Shown: in pieces, positions 54,453-62,192 of the stretch
Layout of the letters: each line of letters begins with the position of its first letter
Position numbering within the stretch: the stretch's first letter is position 1
NCBI GenBank assembly: GCA_963719345.1
Contig: CAVRCA010000007.1
Location: 124,001 to 188,000, forward strand
DNA from: CAVRCA01 sp963719345
Lineage (GTDB): Bacteria > Pseudomonadota > Alphaproteobacteria > Acetobacterales > Acetobacteraceae
Length of the DNA stretch: 64,000 nt
Direction of reading: 5' to 3'
Notes under the pieces: model-generated
Told to the model about the DNA's origin: nothing
Database searches by the model: none
The model's input: only the letters and a program-made list of their open reading frames with translations
Made by a program: the position numbers and the translations under genes

Positions 54453-54971
54453 CTATCCGGCACGAACCGGGAGACTGCTCCCCAATGCCCGAGTCGGGCC
54501 AGTATCCGCGGGGCAAACGTTGTGGCTCAATGAAACAACGCGCCGGGGTGGTCCCAGAAAACCGCGGAGCTGCTCTACGACCTTCGTCAGATCACGGCGC
54601 ACATCGCATTCCCAGATGACATGGAGGCGCCATCCCGCCGCCTTCAGGGCTGCCGCGTTTGCAGTGTCCCGGGCGACGTTTCCCGCGAGCTTCTGCATCC
54701 ACCACTCCGTCCGGGTCTTTGGCAAGGCCGAGTTGGCACAATCGTGTCGATGCCAGAAGCATCCCCGAACTTCTACGGCCGCGCGACGTGTTGTAAAGAC
54801 AATATCTGGCCTTCCGGGCAGCCGCCGATCGTGAAGGCGAAAACGGTAGCCAAGTCGGTGAAGCTCCCGTCGCACCAGCATCTCTGGCTTGGTGTCGGTG
54901 GCTCGCACAGCAGCCAAGTTCCGCCTCCGGGTCTCCGGCACATCAGAGAAGTCCGGTCGTTGTGGCGTCAT
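54453..54971 (-). CDS. vsr: Very short patch repair (Vsr) mismatch endonuclease
   Basis: A 172-residue Vsr-family nuclease. The core is RNLAAVRATDTKPEMLVRRE, the metal-binding Asp in RLPGRPDIVFTTRRAAVEVR, the FWHRHDC zinc/His motif (CFWHRHDCANSALPKTRTEW) and LKAAGWRLHVIWECDVRRDL. Vsr nicks at T:G mismatches produced by deamination of 5-methylcytosine and protects sites of a C5 methyltransferase. ATG 54971 gives MTPQRPDFSDVPETRRRN, matching the family; the frame open to 55271 upstream is not coding. The partner methyltransferase directly downstream is broken, so Vsr is now without its usual purpose. Confidence 0.9.
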   Translation of the reverse strand: MTPQRPDFSDVPETRRRNLAAVRATDTKPEMLVRRELHRLGYRFRLHDRRLPGRPDIVFTTRRAAVEVRGCFWHRHDCANSALPKTRTEWWMQKLAGNVARDTANAAALKAAGWRLHVIWECDVRRDLTKVVEQLRGFLGPPRRVVSLSHNVCPADTGPTRALGSSLPVRAG

Positions 54972-55097
54972 CCGCGATTTGGGCGCCCGAAGCATCGTGC
55001 GGCGATTGGTTACAGCCAGTGACGTGGCCCCTTTCTTCATCCGGAAATGGCGAGAGTCCGGGCGTGATCTGATCCGTTGTTGTCCTGGTAGGCAAGA

Positions 55098-55138
55098 GGC
55101 CGGGGCGCGGAGCCCTGGCGTAGCGCAGCGCCCCGGCC
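55098..55138. repeat. Long perfect hairpin, 11-bp arms
   Basis: GGCCGGGGCGC (55098-55108) pairs with GCGCCCCGGCC (55128-55138) around a 19-base loop. It is downstream of the IS3 orfB remnant. No T-run follows, so it is not a classical terminator; it may be a structural part of the element or a repeated extragenic palindrome. Confidence 0.75.
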
Positions 55139-55159
55139 GGCAAATTCCGTCAGCGCGAA

Positions 55160-55950
55160 GGTTTTCGGCGTCATCCAGCCAAGCTTCGAATGGGCCGCGT
55201 TTCGTTGTAGTCGCCCTGCCAATCTCGGAGGACGGCGCGGGCGTGCCGCAGTGAATGGAACACGGTCTCATTCAACAGCTCGTCGCGCAAACGGCCGATG
55301 AAGCTTTCGGCAAAGGCGTTTTGCTGCCGTTTGCCGGGTGCGATGTAGTGCCAGTCGACGCCGCTCCGGTCCGCCGAGGCCCGAACGGCGTTCGAGATCA
55401 GCTGGGTGCCGTTGTCGATGACAATGCCGACCGGCCGTCTGCGCCAACTCACGATGCCGTCGAGTTCCCGGGCAACCCGCGCGCCCGACAGCGATAGTGT
55501 CAGCAACCAGCGCCAGGCACTCGCGGGTGCAGTCATCGACCACGGCCAGGATGCGAAAGCGCCGCCCATCCGTCATCTGGTCAGCAACAAAGTCCAGCGA
55601 CCAGCGCTGGTTGGCAGCCAGCGCCGGGATCATCGGCGTGCGCGCACCCTGCGCACGCACCCCGCCGCCCGCTGGCGTACCATCAGCTTCTCCTCGCGGT
55701 ATAGCCGGTGAACCCGCTTCCTATTAACCGCATGCCCCTCGCGCCGCAGCAGCACGTGCAACCGTCGGTAGCCAAACCGGCGGCGCTCCGCCTCCAGTGC
55801 CTTCAGCCGCTCGCGCAGAGCCCGGTCATACGGCCTGACAGCGTGGTAGCGCACGCTGGTCCGATCAAAGCCCAGGAGCCGGCATGCCCGCCATTTGCTC
55901 ATCTCAAAGCCGGTCCGCACATGCGCAACTGGAGATCTCCAACTACCGCG
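55160..55950 (-). pseudogene. IS3-family orfB, multiple frameshifts
   Basis: Three frames together give an IS3 orfB. VAHVRTGFEMSKWRACRLLG and RRFGYRRLHVLLRREGHAVN (about 55950-55650) form the first part. NQRWSLDFVADQMTDGRRFR with the first Asp (about 55640-55520) is the second. VGIVIDNGTQLISNAVRASA with the second Asp and QQNAFAESFIGRLRDELLNE with the Glu (about 55490-55190) are the third. At least two shifts (near 55650 and 55515) prevent translation. The N-terminus is cut at the IS256 insertion. Confidence 0.83.
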
Positions 55951-55952
55951 AT

Positions 55953-57349
55953 GAGCTATGAAGGAATTTGGGTGACGCCGTGATCAGGCGGCGGTCTGCT
56001 TTGGCGTATCGGTCACCTCGACACCGTTTTGGAAGGTGACGCCCGCGACGACTTTCGGCAACTGGTTTTCGCCCTTTAGCCGTCGCCAGGTCTTCGCCGC
56101 CGTCATGATCAGCTTGAACACCATGAGCCGTGCCGTGTCCTGCGACAGCGCGCCTTTGGTGCGAACCGTCCGGTGTCGGACGGTGGCGAACACGCTCTCG
56201 ATTGGATTTGCCGTCCGCAGATGGTCCCAGTGCTCGGCCGGAAAGTCGTGGAAGGTCAGCAGCGTGTCGCGATCCTTGGTCAGGCACGCGACCGCCTTGT
56301 CGTATTTGGCGCCGTATTTCTCGGCGAACAGCGCCATCGCCGCATCGGCCGCCTTGCGGTCCGGCGCCGTCCAGATCTGGCGCAAGTCGCGTTTGGCCGC
56401 CGGCTGCACCGAAGTTGGCAGCTTGTCGAGCACATTGGCGGTCTTGTGCACCGTGCAGCGTTGATGCCGCGTGCCCGGCGACACCTCCTCGAGCGCGCGC
56501 CAGAAGCCGAGTGCCCCATCGCCGGTCGCCAGCTCCGGCGCGATGGCGAGACCGCGCGCCGTGAGGTCGACCAGCAGCTCCCGCCAGCTCTGGGTGCTCT
56601 CGCGGATGCCGACCTGAAAGCCCAGGAGTTCCTTCTTCCCTTCCGGCGTGGCGCCGATCAGCACCAGCATGCATTCCGCCTGCGGCTCCATGCGCGCCTG
56701 CAGGTAGACCCCGTCGGCCCAGACGTAGACGTAGCGCCGGGCCGACAGGTCACGCCGCTGCCAGCGCGCGTAGTCGGCCTCCCATTCGCCCCGCAGCCGC
56801 GCGATCACCGATGGCGACAGATTTGGGGCGTCACTGCCGAGCAAGGCGGCGAGCGCCTCCCCGAAGTCACCCATCGAGACCCCGCGCAGGTAAAGGATCG
56901 GCAGCAGTGCATCCAGGCTCCGCGTCCGCCTCGCCCAGCGCGGCAGGATGGCCGAGGTGAAGCGGATGCGCGCGCCATCCTCGCCGGCGCCGCGGTCGCG
57001 CAGCCGGACCCGCTGCACCGCGACCGGCCCAATGCCGGTCTGCACCAGGCGCTCCGGGCCATGACCGTGACGAACCAAGCGGTCACGCCCGTCCGGCAGC
57101 TGAACACCCTTCATCGTGGCCAGGAACGCGTCGGCTTCGGCTTCGATGGCTTGCGCCAGAAGGCGGCGGGCGCCGTTGCGCAGAACCGCCGTCAATGGAT
57201 CGTCGACCTCGTCAGGCTGACGGAGAGAAACAACCGTGCTATCGCTCATCGTGGCGTATCGCTCCTTCGGGAGGTTCAGGCAGGCTTCGTCACCCGCCTC
57301 GATACGCCGCCTTTCTCACGCCGCCATCACCCAGATCCGGCCATAGCTC
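55953..57349 (-). mobile_element. IS256-family element with 9-bp target duplication
   Basis: Ends are imperfect inverted repeats beginning GAGCTATG (55953 onward, and complement CATAGCTC ending 57349), with shared TGGGTGA further in. Directly outside both ends is TACCGCGAT (55944-55952 and 57350-57358), a 9-bp direct duplication typical of IS256. The length is 1397 bases with one transposase. Intact ends, duplication and gene indicate a recent insertion into the IS3 remnant. Confidence 0.95.
55984..57249 (-). CDS. IS256-family (Mutator-like) transposase
   Basis: A 421-residue transposase. It has RRLLAQAIEAEADAFLATMK near the start, the Mutator domain with YVYVWADGVYLQARMEPQAE (first Asp), LLGFQVGIRESTQSWRELLV, ELATGDGALGFWRALEEVSP (second Asp) and HLRTANPIESVFATVRHRTV (Glu). 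The family's catalytic triad is complete. It is the only gene of the element and is probably functional. Confidence 0.95.
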   Translation of the reverse strand: MSDSTVVSLRQPDEVDDPLTAVLRNGARRLLAQAIEAEADAFLATMKGVQLPDGRDRLVRHGHGPERLVQTGIGPVAVQRVRLRDRGAGEDGARIRFTSAILPRWARRTRSLDALLPILYLRGVSMGDFGEALAALLGSDAPNLSPSVIARLRGEWEADYARWQRRDLSARRYVYVWADGVYLQARMEPQAECMLVLIGATPEGKKELLGFQVGIRESTQSWRELLVDLTARGLAIAPELATGDGALGFWRALEEVSPGTRHQRCTVHKTANVLDKLPTSVQPAAKRDLRQIWTAPDRKAADAAMALFAEKYGAKYDKAVACLTKDRDTLLTFHDFPAEHWDHLRTANPIESVFATVRHRTVRTKGALSQDTARLMVFKLIMTAAKTWRRLKGENQLPKVVAGVTFQNGVEVTDTPKQTAA

Positions 57350-57472
57350 TACCGCGATGCTGGACGCGGTGATGGCGGCATTGTCGGAGTGGTCGGTCTC
57401 GGCCCGTGAGGGGCGTTGTCGATAGCGCCGTCGATCTGCCATATGGCTCGGCGGCACCGCGGCTGTCCACGA

Positions 57473-58338
57473 TTACGCTGGCGTCGCTCGGCCGCTGAGC
57501 CAGACGTAGCGCTTCATGTTGAACGCCAGATTGGCCAGCCGATCTTCACATGCGCCCGGGCGATCCCGATGGTGCGCACGAGCAGCGCCATCGGCCCCTT
57601 CTGACGGGCAAAGACATGCTCGACGGCCGAACGGATCGCCGACTTGCGCGCGTTTGCCCGGCGAGTGCGTTGCGCCATCGGCCGGCCTTTGGGCTTCTTG
57701 CGGTGAATGCGCGACACCAGGCCGTGCTCGGCCAGCAGTCTCTCGTTCTTTGCCGAGCGATACGCAGTGTCGGCCCAGACATGGCTTGCCGTGTTCTGCC
57801 CGTCCAGCATCGCTGCCAGGCGGGCGCCGTCGTGTGCCGCGGCATCGCTGATGGTCCAGCGGCGGATCAGCCCGTGCCGGCGGTCGATCGCGATATGGCT
57901 TTTGTAGCCGAACGCCGGCACCGCAAGGTCGACCTGCGGCACGCCGTCCTGACGCGGCTTGGCCTTGGAGAACTTCACCGTCCAGCGGGCGTCCCGATCT
58001 TTCTGCCACAGCTTCGCCGGCCTCTCCGCCCAGCCCTGCGGGATGCGTCCCGCCTTGATCGCCTCCTTCTCGGCCGTGGTGTTGCGCTGGCGGGGTGCGG
58101 CGACGATCGTCGCGTCAACGATCTGCCCGCTCATCGCCAGGTAGCCGGCCGACCGCAGCGCCGCGTCGAAGCGCTGGACTAGGCGCTCCACCGCGCCGGC
58201 CCGTTTCAGCGCCTCGCGGTAGTTCCAGATCGTGTTGGCATCCGGCACCGGGTCGGCCAGACCCATGCCGAGGAAGCGCATGAACGACAGTCGGCCGCGG
58301 ATCAGATACTCGCAGCGTTCGTCGGATAGCGTGTGCAT
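57473..58338 (-). pseudogene. IS5-family transposase, N-terminally truncated and frameshifted
   Basis: The 274 residues from 58338 start inside the family domain at HTLSDERCEYLIRGRLSFMR. They contain MSGQIVDATIVAAPRQRNTT (first Asp), SHVWADTAYRSAKNERLLAE (second Asp) and SAIRSAVEHVFARQKGPMAL (Glu). Near 57535 the frame breaks; the proper end, LANLAFNMKRYVWLSGRATP, is in another frame and stops at 57473. About 60 N-terminal residues are missing. It differs from the IS5 copy at 47110-49638. No terminal repeats were recognised. Confidence 0.87.
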
Positions 58339-58544
58339 CGCCTACGGCACAGAAACTGCTGCCGCGCGCCGTTGACCCGACCGGACGCTTCCCGGTGAAG
58401 CGGTGGCAGAGTGTCTAGGGTGTTGCGATCTAATCCAGCCGAGCAGCCTACGCCCGCGGCGTCAACTGGTCGTGGCCGTCCGCAAAGTCGGGTGGGCCAT
58501 CCCAAAATCACATCCACCGTGGGTCGTAGAAGCCTCTTCGGGGG

Positions 58545-60754
58545 TCACTCAGGACGCTCCCTAGTATGCCAGTTTATGAAGCCCAGGTCGCCGTAAAATT
58601 GCTGATACAGAAAAATCGTGCGACCCTCGACGGCCTGCTGGAATGCGGTAAGCCGTTTATGATTCCACTCTCGGTCTGTCCCTGACGCTTCCCTCCAGAG
58701 CTCTTTACAGCCGTCGGAGAACGCACAGTCGCACATCTGACCTTTCGCCTCATCCGAGCAAGGCGCGATAAAGTCATCCTTCAAGAATGGCAGCTTCGTC
58801 ACAATATCCGCGTCTTGATCGCTCTTGTTTGTCGATGAAATCCACGAGACGCAAATTCCCTATCCCGTCACCCAGGGCAGCTCGTCCCTCGTTCATTCTG
58901 CTTACCAAAGCGTCATTCACTTGATCAAAACGATGTCTTAGCGACTTCCAGTTCTCACCCCAGTCACTCCGCGGGCAGATGTGGTCAACGTCATAGGGAA
59001 GGTCGTCCTCATGATCCGTGAGCGGGGCTACCCCGGGAAGACGCGCTTTATATAGCGCCGCTGCAGCCAGGGAAGAACTTTCCGACCGGTCCACCACCAG
59101 TGAGCGCCGATTTCGTTCCTAGTTTTGTCAACGCCGAACCTTTCTCTGTCGGTGAGCCAGCCGGGGCCCCAACTCCTGTAGGGCAGCCGGTCAGCAAACG
59201 TGTTCGACGGAATCAGAGCATAGGCACAACGATCGCCCGAGGTGGTTCCGATAAGGTGGTGAAAGAGCTCTTTACCTGGAAAATCTTCGGCCAGCTTCGA
59301 AACTTCCCGCAGAAGCCCGAAACTCCAAGTTGCTGCCTTTTCGTTATTCCATACACATAAATGCCAGAACATCGCGAAGCGAACCGCTTCCTCACGGGCG
59401 CCAGGCGAGTCTGTCCACCCTGGACGAAGCGTTGCCCAGAACACAAGGACTTGCCACAGCTCTGCCGGAAGAGAAGTGAGTAGAACGTCAGGGATCCAGA
59501 AGGCGCCCACACGTTCATCGTGCGATAACATCTCCTTGACAGCCGCGAATGTTTGGCTAAACGGCCCTCCGAATGAGTGCCGCGCGTTCGTGGACGCGGG
59601 GATTAGCTCTCCAAGCTTTTCACGCAAGGGATCCGCCGGATCAGACATCATCGAACTGGCGAAATCTTCGACCTTCGGAACGTTGCCTCGGCCTTCTGGA
59701 ATTAGGGCATTGGCGACGCGCAGTGCTGTGGCCATGATCTTAGTCGGCTGCAGGACGCGGCCGGCACTGTGATAAATGTCAGCTACAGCTGTTCGTATAG
59801 AAGGTGCGTGGTATTTGTAGATCGAGTAGAGCCGCTCCTCCACGCTGAGGGGTGCCACCCGCTCCGATCCGCTCAAACAGCGTTAGTTGATCTTGATGAG
59901 GATCAAAAAAGCGGCCAGGTTGGATCCTCAGCAGGGCAACTTGCGCCTTTTCCATTCGTACAAAAGCGGCATCTAGTGCTTCAAGTGCCTGCGGAGGTGC
60001 GTCATTCACCAATCTCCGTAGCGCTTCTAGCCCCGAAGTTTCGTCCGACTTTGACGAGTTCCGCCAAGCTGAAAGAAGCTGGTGAAGTTTGAAACATTTT
60101 TTGGAGAATCCGAAGGGCAGCGGGAGGTTGCACGATCCGACGGTGAGACCGGAAGACCTCGCCGTCGAACAATTCGTGGTCGTAGGCAGGCCGCTTACGT
60201 TCATCATCGATGATGTAGAGCTCGCAGCCATCCTCAAGCTGTTCACGGGCTCGGCGTCGCTCGTCCAAACGTAACTTGCTGCCGCTTTTCTTATCATATC
60301 CGAACGGTTGGGCCCTTGAGCTGATGCGAAGGCACGGAAACTGTAGTGCCTCGGGATCGCCGAGATCGGCCCAAAGGCACCGTTGTTCCTCCGGCAAATG
60401 GCCTGCACCCACTAAGAGGGCACGTAATCGCTGCTGGCCGTCAAGAAGATCAAAGCCTGCGTAATCTATCTCGCGGGTCTCGCCATTCAGGAGAACGACT
60501 TTCCGATCTCCGCCCCGCCTTTCCACGATGTAGCACATGCCGATCGGCAAGCCTCGCATCATCGAATCCCAAAGGTCCAGCACTTGCTTAGGCCGCCAGA
60601 CTGCGCTGCGCTGCATCGGCGGCATGGCAAGGACCGGGCTGTTATTCGGATTGGGGCCCCCGGCTAAAATAGCCTCCGATCTGTGTGCCCATTCAATCAG
60701 GTCAAACAACTTGAGCGCGCTAATTTCGTGCTCAAAGTGCGGCCATTCAGGCAT
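58545..60754 (-). pseudogene. GmrSD-like DUF262/DUF1524 restriction protein, several frameshifts
   Basis: Five overlapping frames assemble to one protein of about 736 residues. The N-terminal DUF262 domain (from ATG 60754, MPEWPHFEHEISALKLFDLI) has AMPPMQRSAVWRPKQVLDLW and the hallmark DGQQRL in GFDLLDGQQRLRALLVG. A helical middle follows in two frames (LVNDAPPQALEALDAAFVRM; VEERLYSIYKYHAPSIRTAV). The C-terminal DUF1524 HNH-like nuclease has PYDVDHICPRSDWGENWKSL in a fourth frame, and the tail is in a fifth (FYGDLGFINWHTRERPE). Breaks are near 60060, 59870, 59050 and 58815. Family members are NTP-dependent nucleases cutting modified phage DNA. Base composition is less GC-rich than the chromosome. 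Confidence 0.78.
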
Positions 60755-60800
60755 CGTGCTCTTCCTCGCTTTGCTGCGGCGAGGCGCAGCGCATCCCACT

Positions 60801-61006
60801 TTATCGGACCAGAACCGGTCCAAGTTGCTGCCCATGCTCGTTGTACCGTGACCAGCACGAGGCTCCCTCGGCGGACACTGCCGTCGAATGGTGTAGCCCT
60901 GCAGCTCGCAGTCGCCGGATGCCGTCAGCACCATTCCTCTCTGGTGTCCACGTTCATCATAAATGACTAGGCTGCCGCTCCGCTGGATCACGCTACCAAT
61001 CGCCAT
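60801..61006 (-). pseudogene. Small repeat protein (YDERG-type), two single-base insertions
   Basis: From ATG 61006 the frame reads MAIGSVIQRSGSLVIYDERG and GDCELQGYT. It then continues after one extra base as FDGSVRRGSLVLV, and after a second as YNEHGQQLGPVLVR with a TAA at 60801. The two halves are repeats of one unit (RxGSLVxxYxExG), as in small alphaproteobacterial proteins of unknown function built from this unit. Total about 68 residues. It lies 46 bases upstream of the DUF262 gene, same strand. Read in a single frame it would wrongly appear as an N-terminal extension of that gene. Confidence 0.6.
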
Positions 61007-61103
61007 GTTCTCGTTTTCCTCCAAACGTCCGACCGGTCCCGGGCGCACGGCAGGAGGTTTCATAGCGGACAAATCCGACAAAAGCGGACGTTCGGCCGGT
61101 AGG

Positions 61104-62156
61104 TCATGCAGATTTCTCGTCGCTTGTCGGCGTCATGTCTTCCCGCCGCCAGACGAAACGACCTTCGTGACCGCGATGATGGGTGGCGACATCCGCAGCT
61201 GTCCTGGCAAGCTCCGCGCGCAACTCCGCTGGCGCTAGCACCGTCACCGCCGTTCCCCACGTGAACAGGTGCCAGCACATCTCCTGCACCCCGCCGGCGC
61301 GAAAGCGCACGGTCAGCGCGCCATCCGGCTCGCGCTCGATGCTCTGCGACGGATGGAACAGCCAGCCCGCCGCATCGTCCGCCGCCTCCGGCGCGAACCG
61401 CAGCACCACGTCGATCGGCTCCTCCTGGAACACCCCGAACGACTGCGCCGCGTAGGCGGCCAGGCGAAATCCTCCCGCCGCTGGAACCCGCGATCGAGCA
61501 GATCGACGGAGACGATCCGATCCAGCCGCCACAGCCGCATCTCCGGCAGCTCGTCCACATGCGCGACCAGCCAGCCGCGCCCGCCATAGAGAATCCCGTA
61601 GGGACACAGGATGCGCGTCGCCGGCTCCTCGGCGTCGCGCGCCGGCGTAGCGCACCACCACGAGCTGCATGCCGAGGATCGCCCGCCGCAGCGTCGGCAG
61701 CACGCCGGCGGCGATCACCGGCCGCGGCCCCGGCCGCATCGCGATGCCCTCCGCCTCCATCAGCGCGGCGATGTCCGGCTCGGCCCGGCGCAGCGCGTCC
61801 GGCCGCATCACCGCGCGCAGCGTGGTCGAGGCCTCCCGCAGCAGCGCGGCGCGGTCGTCCTCGCCGCGCGCCGTCGCATTCGCGCGCCGCCGTCTCGATC
61901 GCGGCCACTGCCTCGGCCCGGGGCTCGATCACCCCGACCAGGGCGCTGCCCGGCAGCCGCCAGCGCCGCACCCGCTCCTCGTCGTCCCAGCAATCCATCT
62001 GCGGGAACATGGCCAGCCAGCGAGTCGCGCAGCCGCTCGGCCGTGCGGCGCCCGACTTCAAGCTCCGCGGCCATCTCGTCGAGCGTGAGGCCGGTGCGGG
62101 TTGCCGGCCAGATGGCGGGCGAGGCGCAGCAGCCGTTCCGCCGGGGCATAGCGCAT
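61104..62156 (-). pseudogene. WYL-domain transcriptional regulator (YafY/DeoR type), multiple frameshifts
   Basis: Frames combine to a 350-residue regulator. The N-terminal helix-turn-helix reads MRYAPAERLLRLARHLAGNP and GLTLDEMAAELEVGRRTAER. Next come QMDCWDDEERVRRWRLPGSA and the WYL domain (LCPYGILYGGRGWLVAHVDE, RLWRLDRIVSVDLLDRGFQR). The C-terminal WCX-like part is AAYAAQSFGVFQEEPIDVVL and WHLFTWGTAVTVLAPAELRA. Single-base indels are visible near 62100, 62010, 61870, 61640 and 61460. Regulators of this type bind ligands such as nucleotides or single-stranded DNA and often control defence genes. It follows the AAA ATPase gene by 36 bases on the same strand. Confidence 0.8.
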
Positions 62157-62192
62157 GCGCGCGATGCTGCCCCGACCTGTCGGCATGCGCAA

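Larger units (their letters stand above)
55020..55952 (-). mobile_element. IS3-family remnant, cut by IS256
   Basis: The low-coordinate end starts TGACGTGGCCCCTTTC at 55020, like an IS3-type terminus. A degraded orfB on the minus strand fills 55160-55950. At 55953 an IS256 element begins. Beyond it (57359 onward) no orfA is recognisable, so the other end is missing. Internal hairpin arms at 55098-55138 lie in the non-coding tail. Confidence 0.72.

Noticed and set aside
60755..61081. N-terminal extension of the DUF262 protein up to 61081
   Set aside because: The extension contains a separate small protein with repeat units and its own start and stop once two insertions are allowed for.
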